This document shows positions 24,636 through 33,682 of a stretch of 64,000 bases of DNA, one piece after another. Source of the DNA: Streptomyces yangpuensis (GTDB lineage: Bacteria > Actinomycetota > Actinomycetes > Streptomycetales > Streptomycetaceae); NCBI RefSeq assembly GCF_001005295.1, contig NZ_LBMK01000007.1:47220-111219 (forward strand), written 5' to 3'. A program made the translations under genes and the position numbers. Under the pieces are notes generated by a model. It made no database searches. It saw only the letters and a list, made by a program, of their open reading frames with translations, and had not been told where the DNA came from. Position 1 is the stretch's first letter. The number at the start of each line of letters is the position of its first letter.

Positions 24636-26611
24636 GGGAACTCCACGGATCGGGGCTTCGGCGCCGCGCGCCGGATGAAGCCGAGGTAACTGCCTCCGGC
24701 GGCGATCGTCAGGAAGAACATCCCGGCGAACATCGGGAAGCTGAGTGCGTCGAACGTGGCACTGACGACCAGGGCGACGAGGGCCGAGGCGAAGAACGCC
24801 TGCCCCAGCTCCCGGTCGGACTCGCCGGCCGCCAGCCGGCGGATCGCCCCGCCCTGGTGGATCCCGGCGAGGAAGAGGAACAGCAGAGCGACCAGCCCCA
24901 GGAACCCCGTCTCGGCGAGGGTCAGCATGTACTGGTTGTCGGTGAAGAAGTAGAGCTCGGGAATGAACGTGCCCAGACCCCGCCCGGCCAGGGGGCGCTC
25001 GTCCAGATAGGGGACGATCGCGCTGTACTTGACCGTACGGGCCTGGGTACTGCTGTCGGAGTTCGTCAGGAACGACGCGAACAGCGCGGTGATGGTGCCG
25101 ATCAGCCCCGGAATGATCACCTTGAAGCAGGCGACCGCACCCACCAGCACACCGATCGCGGTCCACCGCCGCTGCGGCTTCCAGCGCGGCACCATCACCA
25201 GGATCACGATCAGCGCCCCGATGATCGAGGTGCGCGACACCGTCAGCGGCAGGGCCCCGCCCATCAGCGCCACCGGCGCCCAGCGGCGCCAGGCGCGCAG
25301 GTGCCTGCGTGCCGGATCGAAGGCCTGCTGCACGGCGAAGGGCAGCAGCAGCGCCAGCATCCCGCCGAACTCCAGCGGCTGCGCCGTCGTCGAGCGGGGC
25401 CGGGTGAACGCCCCGCGGTCGAGGGTCGTGATCTGGGGGACGCTGGAGGACAGCCCCGGGATGCTGATGCTGTCGGCGATGTTGGTCGCGGTGAAGAAGT
25501 CGTAGAAGCCGACGGCCGCCACGATCGTCCCCATCACCACGGCCCGGCGCAGCAGTACGTCCAGGCGCGCCCGGTCCTGGATCCCGGCGGAGACCAGCAC
25601 CACCAGCGACACCCACACCAGCAGGGCGATCAGGCCACGGTCCGCACCCAGCAGTTCCTTGCGCACGCTCCCGCGGCCCGCGTTCGCGACGTAGGAGACC
25701 AGCACCGAAACCGCCAGCAGCCACATCGCCACCCGGGGCAGCCGGGTCCCGGGCGCCGGCCGGATCCGGCCCGTCAGCCAGGTCGCCAGATACCAGAACA
25801 GGGCCAGCAGGGCGAACACGTTGGCCGGTGTCCCCACCCCGCCCAGCCCCGGCAGTGTCAGGTTCGACGGGATGAAGAAGGCCAGCGCCAGATAGCCGGT
25901 GAGCAGCGCCGTGGCGTCCACATGGCGGCCCCTCGACCTGCGGCGGCCCGCCCGGCCCGGCCCGCCCGACTCCCCGGCGGAACGCTCGCGCCTGCGCCGC
26001 CGGGCGGCCGCCGGCGCGTCCGCGACGAAGGAGAGGACGAACCCGGCGCCGACGCCGAGGATGAGAACCCCCAGCACCTGCTGGTAGCGGCTTTTGAGCT
26101 GTGGGACCGGGGTCTGCGGCAGCACCACCGGCGCGGTCTGCACCATGTACGCGGGCTGTACCTTGGCGGCCGCCTGGAGCGCGTTGAGCTGCTCCCCGGC
26201 GAAGGCCGTCAGGGTGTTCGTCTCCTCCAGCACCTTCGCCCGGTCGGTGCCCGTGACCGTGAGCGTCAGCAGCGGGCCCGAGGTGTTCGCGGCGAACCCG
26301 ACGGTGTAGGGGTCGGTCACGCCCAGGCTGTGCAGTTCGCGGGCGGCGTCCGCCCCCGACAGCGTCCTGATCAGCACGTCCGCGGTCACCACGAGGGCGC
26401 CGCCCGCGTTGGAGATCGGATTGCCGAAGGCGGGCGGCAGCTTGGAGGCCGCCGAGGAGTCCAGCAGGGCCACCGAGCTCTGCGACTGGTACGCCACCGG
26501 CACCGACCGGTACAGGTGCAGCGCCGCCAGCAGGCTGAGCAGGACCACCGGCGCGATCACGTACCAGCGCCGGCGCAGCACTGCGGCCATTTCCCGAATG
26601 CTCACGAACAC
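24563..26611 (-). CDS. Wzz-like domain fused to a Wzy/WaaL-type polymerase
   Basis: 682 residues. Residues 1-200 have the co-polymerase layout: AVLRRRWYVIAPVVLLSLLA, VAYQSQSSVALLDSSAA, and a second TM segment VLGVLILGVGAGFVLSFVA. A basic linker (ARRRRRERSAG) leads to about ten more membrane segments with an O-antigen ligase/polymerase pattern: LTVSRTSIIGALIVIL, RPLAGRGLGTFIPE and DNQYMLTLAETGFLGLVALL. The protein would both polymerise repeat units and set chain length at the membrane. Two possible GTG starts lie at 26611 and 26605; gcagggg favours 26605. It is divergent from another Wzz-like gene 74 bases away. The fusion order is visible in one frame without a break. Confidence 0.82.
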   Translation of the reverse strand: MFVSIREMAAVLRRRWYVIAPVVLLSLLAALHLYRSVPVAYQSQSSVALLDSSAASKLPPAFGNPISNAGGALVVTADVLIRTLSGADAARELHSLGVTDPYTVGFAANTSGPLLTLTVTGTDRAKVLEETNTLTAFAGEQLNALQAAAKVQPAYMVQTAPVVLPQTPVPQLKSRYQQVLGVLILGVGAGFVLSFVADAPAAARRRRRERSAGESGGPGRAGRRRSRGRHVDATALLTGYLALAFFIPSNLTLPGLGGVGTPANVFALLALFWYLATWLTGRIRPAPGTRLPRVAMWLLAVSVLVSYVANAGRGSVRKELLGADRGLIALLVWVSLVVLVSAGIQDRARLDVLLRRAVVMGTIVAAVGFYDFFTATNIADSISIPGLSSSVPQITTLDRGAFTRPRSTTAQPLEFGGMLALLLPFAVQQAFDPARRHLRAWRRWAPVALMGGALPLTVSRTSIIGALIVILVMVPRWKPQRRWTAIGVLVGAVACFKVIIPGLIGTITALFASFLTNSDSSTQARTVKYSAIVPYLDERPLAGRGLGTFIPELYFFTDNQYMLTLAETGFLGLVALLFLFLAGIHQGGAIRRLAAGESDRELGQAFFASALVALVVSATFDALSFPMFAGMFFLTIAAGGSYLGFIRRAAPKPRSVEFPCLPAGQQAPSPSPRPSPAPAPVR

Positions 26612-26685
26612 CCCTGCCGGGTAACGGATTTGATGGCGGACCTACCCGGGGCCTGCAAGGATCGGACCCGAAGGAAAGGATCCCC

Positions 26686-27444
26686 GTGTCGCCTGGTGAG
26701 TTGGTCCGTGCGCTGCGTCGGCGCTGGTACGTCCTGGTCGTGGCGGTGCTGCTGGCGGCCGCCGGAGCGGCGGCGGTGCTGCGGCCCGAACCGGTGCACC
26801 TCAGCTCCGCGATCGTGGTCCTCAAACCGCCGGTGACCAGCCGGCAGCCGAACCAGCTCGCGAACCTGCAGCCGCCGCTCGCTGCCGTCTCGTACTCGGT
26901 GGTGCAGCAGCTGGACTCGCCCGCGGGGGCGGCCGAGCTCAAGGCGGCGGGAGTCGCGGGCACGTACCGGATGACACCGCGCAACAGCGGCACCAGCGTC
27001 ACCCCCCGGCACCTGATCCCCTCGCTCCAGATCCAGGTCGAGCACGCCGACCCCGACGTGGCCGACGCGTCCGTACGGAAGATCATCGAGGTCTACACCC
27101 GGCACCTCGCGGACCTCCAGACGCAGCAGGGCATCCCGGACGCGGCGCGGATGAGCGTGGACCTGCTGGTCCAGCCGCACGCCGTCGCGCGGACCGGTGA
27201 CCGGGTCAGGGGCCTCGCCGGAACGGCCCTGCTGACCGTGGTCACCGCGGTGGCCGCGGCCCTGTGGACCGACCGGCTCCTCACACGCCGGAACCGGCGC
27301 CGGCGCGAGAGCGCCGACGCCGGTCCCGAGGACCCGCCGGGAGAACCGGTGGAGACGGGGCATCAGATCCCTCGGCGCTTCCAGGACCGCCACCACAGCC
27401 ACTCGCGCCCCCGGTCGGCGACAGCCGACAGCACGAGCGGCTGA
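26686..27444 (+). CDS. Second stand-alone Wzz-like protein
   Basis: 252 residues. The start ALRRRWYVLVVAVLLAAAGAAAV matches the other two Wzz-like proteins of the cluster. A second hydrophobic segment lies at about 172-195 (LAGTALLTVVTAVAAALW), with an extracytoplasmic region between. GTG 26686 follows aaggaaagg. The last ~27 residues (RRFQDRHHSHSRPRS) lie opposite the 3' end of the convergent glycosyltransferase gene and are His/Arg-rich, so the natural C-terminus may have been extended by loss of an earlier stop. A role in length control is inferred from family only. Confidence 0.72.
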   Translation: MSPGELVRALRRRWYVLVVAVLLAAAGAAAVLRPEPVHLSSAIVVLKPPVTSRQPNQLANLQPPLAAVSYSVVQQLDSPAGAAELKAAGVAGTYRMTPRNSGTSVTPRHLIPSLQIQVEHADPDVADASVRKIIEVYTRHLADLQTQQGIPDAARMSVDLLVQPHAVARTGDRVRGLAGTALLTVVTAVAAALWTDRLLTRRNRRRRESADAGPEDPPGEPVETGHQIPRRFQDRHHSHSRPRSATADSTSG

Positions 27445-28412
27445 AGGTAGGGCATCACCCGCGGACCGATCCGCCGGCGCCGCTGCAGCGCCCGGTACTC
27501 GGCCAGCGAGGTGTAGCCGTCGGGCAGGCACTCGGCCGCGAACTCCACGAGTTCACCGACCGGCACCACAGCGGTCCGCCCCCGGTCGTACGCCCGGTAG
27601 GCGCGCCGCAGCGCGTACCGGGCGAGCCGGGTGCGCGCCGCCCGTGCCAGCCGGCCGGACTCCGGGAGCAGGTCGCCGCACTTGACCAGCACCGAGTCGA
27701 AGGCGATCAGGCGCTGGCGCAGGTCGTCGAGCTGCCCGCCGAAGTCCGTGGTGGACATGTTGTCCCCGTGGACGCGGTAGAAGGCCTGGTCGGCCCCCTG
27801 GACGTAGCCCACGTCGGCGTGCGCCGCGAGCCGCATCCACATCTCGATGTCACCTGCGTGCGGCAGCTCCGGATCGTAGCCGCCGACCTTGCGCTGGAGG
27901 CTGGTACGGACGACCACCTCGGGCGAGGTGATGCAGCCGGTCCCCTCCCCGAACCGCCGCTCCAGCCACCACCGCCCGGGGTAGACCACCGACCCGGTGG
28001 ACCGGGTGCGGGCCGCCGGGAGCGGACCGCCGTGCTGGAAGCGCAGCGGCCTGCCGTACGCGAAACCCGCCTCCGGGTGCGCGTCCAGCAGGGCCGCCGC
28101 GCGCACCAGGGCACCCGGAACCAGCCGGTCGTCGGCCGAGAGCAGGGCGACGTAGTCCCCGTCGGCCCACTCCAGCAGCCCCTCGTTGTAGGTCGCGATG
28201 TGCCCCTGGTTGCGCTCGTGGACCCGGACCTCGATCCGCGGGTCGGCCGCCGCCAGCGCCCGCGCCACGTCCGCGGAGTCGTCGGGCGAGGCGTCGTCGA
28301 TGATCAGCACCCGGACGTCCACGCCTTCCTGCTCGTCCAGGGCGCTTCTGACGCAGTCGGCCAGGAAGTGGCCGTACTTGTAGCAGGGGATCACCACGCT
28401 GACGGTGCTCAC
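27363..28412 (-). CDS. Family 2 glycosyltransferase
   Basis: 349 residues. STVSVVIPCYKYGHFLADCV, VLIIDDASPDDSADVA, HIATYNEGLLEWADGDYVAL, the DxD region LLSADDRLVPGAL and the acceptor loop DIEMWMRLAAHADVGYV are all GT2 signatures. GTG 28412 overlaps the stop of the upstream secreted-protein gene by four bases (GTGA). It is the last gene of the long reverse operon that starts at 37053. It overlaps the convergent Wzz-like gene by 82 bases at the 3' end. Confidence 0.87.
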   Translation of the reverse strand: MSTVSVVIPCYKYGHFLADCVRSALDEQEGVDVRVLIIDDASPDDSADVARALAAADPRIEVRVHERNQGHIATYNEGLLEWADGDYVALLSADDRLVPGALVRAAALLDAHPEAGFAYGRPLRFQHGGPLPAARTRSTGSVVYPGRWWLERRFGEGTGCITSPEVVVRTSLQRKVGGYDPELPHAGDIEMWMRLAAHADVGYVQGADQAFYRVHGDNMSTTDFGGQLDDLRQRLIAFDSVLVKCGDLLPESGRLARAARTRLARYALRRAYRAYDRGRTAVVPVGELVEFAAECLPDGYTSLAEYRALQRRRRIGPRVMPYLQPLVLSAVADRGREWLWWRSWKRRGI

Positions 28413-31400
28413 TGGCCGGACACCTCCGTGGATCCGTCCGAGGACTGGAGCGTGTTCGGCGGGGTCGTGGTGAAGATCGGGCCGACCCAGTAGTTCACGG
28501 ATCCGAAGGTGTTCGACGGGAACGCCGTCGCGGAGCCGTACTTGTAGAGCCCGTTGGCGCTGCCCGGTGCGTCGGCCGGGGCCACCAGCGGGTAGGAGCG
28601 GTGGGCGCCGCTGAAGTACCCGCCGTCCACAGCGTAGTTGCCGTTCGGGGCGTGGTAGGAGGCCACGTACGTGGTCCCCGCCGTGATCGGCACGGGCGTC
28701 GCGAACTGCAGCTGCTGCCAGCCGGTCAGGGTCTCGCTGCCGAAGGTGCCGGTGGCCAGCAGGGTGCCGGAGGCGGACCACAGGCTGCCCGTGTGGGTGC
28801 CCGTGTTGCCGGGGCCCTTGTAGAAGGTGACACCGGTGATGTAGCCGTTCACCGCCGACTGGAAGCGGGTGCCCAGCTCCACCGAGTTGGTGTCGGAGCC
28901 CATGTTGGCGGTGCTCGGGGTGGCGCTGCCGCTCCACAGGGTGCAGGGGCAGTTCACGGCCGGCGGGCTCGCACTGGTCGTGAAGTTCCACGTGACCGGC
29001 GCGGTCATGGCGTTGCCCCACAGGTCGGACGCCTGCACGGACGCCGTGTACGTGGTGTTCAGGGCCAGTTCGGAGGACGGGGTGAAGGTGGCGCTGTTCG
29101 ACGCACCGAGGACCTTGGCGCCCGGGACGGTGGCACCGCCCGCGTCCTTCACGGTGAAGGTGAGCGTGTCCGCGTCGACGGCCGTGCTGAAGGTGGCCGT
29201 CACCGCCGCCGTGATCTGGGTGCCGGTCGCGGCGGACTGCGGCGAGGTCCCGGTGACGGTGGGCGGGGTCGTGCTGGCGCCCGAGGTGTCCAGGACCGCG
29301 TCCACCCAGTAGTTGCTGCCGGACGAGGCCTTGTTCGGGAAGCCGCCCGTGCCGCTGTAGCGGTAGACGCCGTTGCCGCCGTCGGTGCCGCTCTTCAGCG
29401 CGGTGAGCGGGGCCAGGCCCGCGTCGCCGGAGGCGAAGGTGTTGTCGAAGGAGTAGCCGCCGTTCGGTGCGAAGTAGGAGGCGATGTAGGTGGTGTTGGG
29501 CTTGACCGGCACCGGGCTGGAGAAGTTCAGCTGCTGCCAGCCGGAGGCGGTCTCGTTGGTGAAGGTGCCGGTGGCCAGGCGCTGGCCGGTGCTGCTCCAC
29601 AGGCTGCCGGTGTGGGTCCCGGTGTTGGCGGGCGACTTGTAGAACCGGACGCCGGTGATGGAGCCGGGCACCGACGCGCGGATCTTCACGCCGAGTTCGA
29701 CGGCGCTGCCGTCACCGGCGTTGACCTTGGTCGGGACGGCCGCGGCGGGCCACACGGTGCACGGGCACTGCTGGGGCCCGACGGTCAGCGCGACCGTGGT
29801 GGTCGCGCCGATGTTGACGCTGTCGTCGACCGCGCGCACCTTGATCTGCACGGGGCCGGGGGCGGTCGGGGTCCACGTGTAGCTCCAGCCGGCCAGGCCC
29901 GTCGCCGCCTTCCAGGTGGTCCCGCCGTCGGTGGACACCTCGACCCGGGCCACCACGCCGCCGCCGGTGTCGGTCGCCGTACCGGTGACGGTCACCGGCC
30001 GCAGGGCCGGTACGGTGGCGCCCGCCGCCGGGCTGGTCACGGTGATGCCGGGGCCCACGGTGTCCGTGGAGGCGGTCGAGGCGATCAGGTCGCTCTGGAG
30101 GGACTTGGGCTGGACGCCCATGTCGGCGAAAACGTTCACCGTGGCCTGCTGCATCCGCTTGTCGGCGGTGACCACGGTGTCGTCCGGGTTGGAGGTGGGC
30201 ATGTTGGTCAGGCCCCAGGACCACTGCACCGTGCCCGCGCCGAACACCAGCGCGTTCGAGGTCTGGTCGCGGAAGGCCACCAGGCTGTGGGTCGCGGTGC
30301 CGTTGCCGTAGACGTTGCCGTAGTCCTTCAGCAGCTTGCCGTCGTCGATGTCGACCGTCGTGGACGACATCTGGATCTGCCCGGGCGGCCGGCTGGCGTT
30401 CTCCACGTCGCTGTCCCACTCGTAGCCGAGCGTCCCCTGCGGGAACGTGGCGGTCTGCGAGGGGGTCAGGTTCGCCACGGAGGTGTTGCGCCACAGCCGC
30501 TGCTTGGCGAAGGTGCCCGGCACGGTGATCGCGTCGCTGCGGTAGCCGTTGACGCTGAACATCGAGCCGGTCAGCTGGTTCTGGGGCTGGAAGGGCCGCC
30601 CGTTCGTGGCGCTGGCCGGGTCCATGAAGGTGCCCGTCCAGATCCCGCTCGGGTCGGGGATACCGTTCGGCTGCGGGAAGGACAGCTTGGTCTCCTTGTA
30701 CGAGACCAGCGTCCTGTTGGCGGTGTTCGTCCCGTCGATGCTCGGGGCGAGCCGGGTCTTCCAGAAGATCTCGTTGCCGGCGAAGTACGTCTGGTGCTGC
30801 CCGGCGCGGCGCGCGTTCAGGGCGTTGGTGAACTGGTCCTGGGTCCAGTACTCGTCGTGCCCCGAGGACATGAACACCTTGTGGTTCTGCAACAGCGTCG
30901 CACCGCGCACCGACATGTCGATCCCGGACATGTAGCTCACGTCGTAGCCGTTGCGCTCCAGCCACGCGACCATCTGGAACTCGGAACCGTAGATCCCGTT
31001 GTCCCCGCCGATGTCCATGGGCCGGTTGTAACTGACCTCGTACGCCCGTCCGTCGGGCGCGGGCCCGCCGCCGTCGTAGAGGTCCTGGCCGCCGTAGTTG
31101 TTGTACGCCTGCCAGGTCTGGTCGCTGGTCTGCACGACGATGTCGGAGGTGCTGGAGTCCTTGCGGACCACGAACGGGTAGGGCATCACGCCGTTGCCGT
31201 CCGCCTGGTCGAAGTTGGCGACGTAGAGGCCCGACACGGCGTCGGCCGGCACGGTCCACGTCGCGGTGGTGGGCCAGTTGCCGCAGTCGACCAGGCCGGT
31301 GGACGCCTTGGTGGTGCAGGCGGCCGGGGTCCCGCCGGGCGCGACGTTCGCCGGGTGGATCTGGGCGGCCTGGGCCGCGGTCGACATCAGGCGGGCCCCG

Positions 31401-31711
31401 GCGCCCCCGTAGTGGCCGAGGCGGTACACCGAGACCTTGTACGGCGTCGGCGACTGGATCTTGAACTGCAGGGTGTCGCCGGCCTGGACGCTCTCCTGGG
31501 TCGGGAAGCCCTTGATGTCGCCGTACGCGCTGGGCGCGAACCACTCCCCCATGGGGGTGCCCGGCTTGGAGTTCTCGCAGACGACCGCGTTCGTCGTCGG
31601 GCCGCAGGGATCGGCCGCGCCGGCGACCGCGGCCGGGGGAAGGACCGTGGCCATCAGGGTCGCCGCCACGGTGAACAGACCGTAGCGCAGCGACCTTGTC
31701 CGTCTTTTCAT
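28409..31711 (-). CDS. Large secreted protein: DMF-amidase-like domain, Ig-like domains and two DUF4082 modules
   Basis: 1100 residues. A signal peptide (about 1-33; SLRYGLFTVAATLMATVLPP, then AVAGAADP) is cleaved to a Cys-containing mature start. Residues 55-500 resemble the C-terminal domain of the N,N-dimethylformamidase large subunit (VYRLGHYGGAGARLM, VFMSSGHDEYWT, YFAGNEIFWKTR). An Ig-like domain follows (about 530-615), then DUF4082 (620-775, ITGVRFYKSPANTGTHTGSLW), a second Ig-like domain (790-885), and another DUF4082 (895-1060, ITGVTFYKGPGNTGTHTGSLW). The two DUF4082 copies are clearly duplicated. It acts outside the cell, perhaps binding or trimming the polymer. gaggt precedes the ATG. 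It is four-base coupled to the following glycosyltransferase. Confidence 0.85.
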   Translation of the reverse strand: MKRRTRSLRYGLFTVAATLMATVLPPAAVAGAADPCGPTTNAVVCENSKPGTPMGEWFAPSAYGDIKGFPTQESVQAGDTLQFKIQSPTPYKVSVYRLGHYGGAGARLMSTAAQAAQIHPANVAPGGTPAACTTKASTGLVDCGNWPTTATWTVPADAVSGLYVANFDQADGNGVMPYPFVVRKDSSTSDIVVQTSDQTWQAYNNYGGQDLYDGGGPAPDGRAYEVSYNRPMDIGGDNGIYGSEFQMVAWLERNGYDVSYMSGIDMSVRGATLLQNHKVFMSSGHDEYWTQDQFTNALNARRAGQHQTYFAGNEIFWKTRLAPSIDGTNTANRTLVSYKETKLSFPQPNGIPDPSGIWTGTFMDPASATNGRPFQPQNQLTGSMFSVNGYRSDAITVPGTFAKQRLWRNTSVANLTPSQTATFPQGTLGYEWDSDVENASRPPGQIQMSSTTVDIDDGKLLKDYGNVYGNGTATHSLVAFRDQTSNALVFGAGTVQWSWGLTNMPTSNPDDTVVTADKRMQQATVNVFADMGVQPKSLQSDLIASTASTDTVGPGITVTSPAAGATVPALRPVTVTGTATDTGGGVVARVEVSTDGGTTWKAATGLAGWSYTWTPTAPGPVQIKVRAVDDSVNIGATTTVALTVGPQQCPCTVWPAAAVPTKVNAGDGSAVELGVKIRASVPGSITGVRFYKSPANTGTHTGSLWSSTGQRLATGTFTNETASGWQQLNFSSPVPVKPNTTYIASYFAPNGGYSFDNTFASGDAGLAPLTALKSGTDGGNGVYRYSGTGGFPNKASSGSNYWVDAVLDTSGASTTPPTVTGTSPQSAATGTQITAAVTATFSTAVDADTLTFTVKDAGGATVPGAKVLGASNSATFTPSSELALNTTYTASVQASDLWGNAMTAPVTWNFTTSASPPAVNCPCTLWSGSATPSTANMGSDTNSVELGTRFQSAVNGYITGVTFYKGPGNTGTHTGSLWSASGTLLATGTFGSETLTGWQQLQFATPVPITAGTTYVASYHAPNGNYAVDGGYFSGAHRSYPLVAPADAPGSANGLYKYGSATAFPSNTFGSVNYWVGPIFTTTPPNTLQSSDGSTEVSGQ

Positions 31712-31742
31712 GTGGACCTCATCGGTTTCACGCCGGCGCCGA

Positions 31743-32858
31743 TCAGCGCAGGGCGTCGGAGAACGCTTCCGCCACCCGCTGCTGCTGGGCGGCGGTGATG
31801 TGCGGGAAGAGGGGGAGGGAGAGCATGCGGTCCGCTGCCTGCTCCGCGTGCGGGAAGTCCCCGCGACCGTGGCCGAGGTGGCCGAAGGCCCCGGTGAGGT
31901 GGACCGGGGCCGGGTAGTGCACGCCCGCGCCGATCCCCTCCGCGTTGAGCTTGCCGACGACGGTGTCGCGGTCCGCGCCGGAGATCCGCACCACGTACAG
32001 GTGCCAGACGGGCACGTTGCCCTCACCGGTCACCGGCAGCGTGACGCGGCCCGCCGCGGCCAGGTCGCCGAGCAGCTCGTCGTAGCGGGCGGCGGCGGCC
32101 CGGCGGGCCGCGTTCCCCTCGGCCAGCCGGGCCAGCTTCGCCCGCAGGACCACCGCCTGCAGACCGTCCAGCCGGCTGTTGAACCCGGGCACGTCGTGCC
32201 GGTACTTGGCGACGCCGCCGTGGTTGGCGATGGCCCGCACCAGGTCGGCGCGCTCCTGGTCGTCGGTCACCACCGCGCCGGCGTCCCCGTAGGCGCCCAG
32301 GTTCTTGCCCGGGTAGAAACTCGTGGCCGCGATGGTCCCGCTGCCGGGGGAGCGGCCCGCCCGGGTCGCGCCCTGGCTCTGCGCCGCGTCCTCGACGACC
32401 TTCACATGTGCCGGGAGCCGCTCCGCCAGCTCCGCGGCGGCCGCGCACTGCCCGTACAGGTGGACGGGCACCACCGCGCGGGTGGCCTTCCCGACCGCGT
32501 CCAGCGCGGCCTGCGGATCCATCAGCAGGGTGTCGGGAAGGCAGTCGACGAGCACCGGCCGGGCACCGATCCGGGCGACGGCGCCCGCGGTGGCGATGAA
32601 GGTGTTCGCGGGCAGCACCACCTCGTCGCCGACACCGACCCCGCTCGCCCGCAGGGCCAGTTCGAGGGCGTCGGTGCCGTTGGCGACGCCCACGCAGTGC
32701 CGGACCCCGGCGAACTCGGCGTACTCGCGCTCGAAGGCCTCGACCTCGGCGCCGCCGATGAAGGCCGTACCGGCCAGCACACGGTCGAATCCGGCCCTTA
32801 ACTCCTCGGCGACCTCGGCGTGCGCCGCCTTCAGGTCCACGAGCGGTATCTGGTTCAT
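31743..32858 (-). CDS. DegT/DnrJ/EryC1/StrS-family sugar aminotransferase (WbpE-like)
   Basis: 371 residues. A PLP enzyme with the Schiff-base Lys in TSFYPGKNLGAYGDAGAVVT, plus VANGTDALELALRASG and VVEDAAQSQGA. WbpE/WlbC-type aminotransferases convert the 3-keto group of UDP-2-acetamido-3-keto-glucuronate to an amine with glutamate. The adjoining PglD-like acetyltransferase and the Gfo/Idh dehydrogenase at 35929 fit that pathway. The gene overlaps its upstream neighbour by four bases. A second aminotransferase of the same superfamily is encoded at 33679, so which one serves the uronate branch is not certain. Confidence 0.88.
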   Translation of the reverse strand: MNQIPLVDLKAAHAEVAEELRAGFDRVLAGTAFIGGAEVEAFEREYAEFAGVRHCVGVANGTDALELALRASGVGVGDEVVLPANTFIATAGAVARIGARPVLVDCLPDTLLMDPQAALDAVGKATRAVVPVHLYGQCAAAAELAERLPAHVKVVEDAAQSQGATRAGRSPGSGTIAATSFYPGKNLGAYGDAGAVVTDDQERADLVRAIANHGGVAKYRHDVPGFNSRLDGLQAVVLRAKLARLAEGNAARRAAAARYDELLGDLAAAGRVTLPVTGEGNVPVWHLYVVRISGADRDTVVGKLNAEGIGAGVHYPAPVHLTGAFGHLGHGRGDFPHAEQAADRMLSLPLFPHITAAQQQRVAEAFSDALR

Positions 32859-33682
32859 GCGACTGGACTCCCCATCCGTGTCTGCGGCCGCCGGCCGTCC
32901 GGGCCGGCGCCGTCTTCCGTGCCGCTGCCGTCTTCCGTGCCGTGCGCCGCCCTCCCGGCGGGCACCGGCGCGTCACGGGCCAGTTCGGCGAGGGCGGCGG
33001 TCCCCGCCGGCCGCAGGAGGCGGGCCGGAGCGCCGGCCCACACCTCCCCGGCCGGAACGTCCGCGAGGACGGTGCTGCCCATACCGGTCAGCGACCAGGC
33101 GCCGATCGCGGCGTACTCCCGGACCAGCGCCCCCGCCCCCACGTACGCCCCACGCCCCACCCGTACCCCGCCGCCCAGGCGGACGCCCGAGGCGAGGGTG
33201 GCGAAGTCCGCGACCTCGTCCTCGTGGGTCAGCACCACCTGCGGCATCACCGCCACATGGGACCCGACCCGGACGCCGGCCGTCAGCACGCAGTGCGCGA
33301 GCAGCACCGAGCCCGGGCCCACGGCCGAGGAACCCGACACCGCCGCCGTGGGGTGGACCACCGTCGCGTACCGCTCCCCGGGCAGCCCCAGGCGCCGCAC
33401 CAGACGCGCCCGCACGGCGTAGTCGCGCGGACTGCCCACGCAGACCACCACCCGGGCGGCCGGCAGCTCGTGGACCAGCTCGCAGCCGCCCCGCACCGGC
33501 ACCCCCTCGACCTCCCGGCCGTGCAGGGCCGGATCGTCGTCGAGGTGCCCGGCGAGCCGCCAGCGGGGCGGCCGGCCGGCCGCCACGTCGGCCGCCGCCA
33601 CGTCCCGTACCGCCTGCGCGGTCTCCCGCGCGAACCCGCCCGCGCCGACGATCAGCAGGTCCTCGGTCACCGGAGCGCTCAT
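32855..33682 (-). CDS. PglD/NeuD-like sugar O/N-acyltransferase
   Basis: 275 residues. An N-terminal Rossmann-like domain (LLIVGAGGFARETAQAV) precedes a left-handed beta-helix with hexapeptides (VGPGSVLLAHCVLTAGVRVG, VGRGAYVGAGALVRE). The catalytic-type His is in LLAHCV. PglD/NeuD-family enzymes acetylate UDP-4-amino sugars or sialic-acid-like sugars with acetyl-CoA. It is flanked by two aminotransferases with four-base overlaps on both sides, so it probably acetylates the product of one of them. The last ~35 residues are a low-complexity tail. Confidence 0.84.
   Translation of the reverse strand: MSAPVTEDLLIVGAGGFARETAQAVRDVAAADVAAGRPPRWRLAGHLDDDPALHGREVEGVPVRGGCELVHELPAARVVVCVGSPRDYAVRARLVRRLGLPGERYATVVHPTAAVSGSSAVGPGSVLLAHCVLTAGVRVGSHVAVMPQVVLTHEDEVADFATLASGVRLGGGVRVGRGAYVGAGALVREYAAIGAWSLTGMGSTVLADVPAGEVWAGAPARLLRPAGTAALAELARDAPVPAGRAAHGTEDGSGTEDGAGPDGRRPQTRMGSPVA

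Noticed and set aside
26605..26685. Bidirectional operator between the two Wzz-like genes
   Set aside because: The gap is short and has no clear repeat or palindrome beyond ribosome sites.
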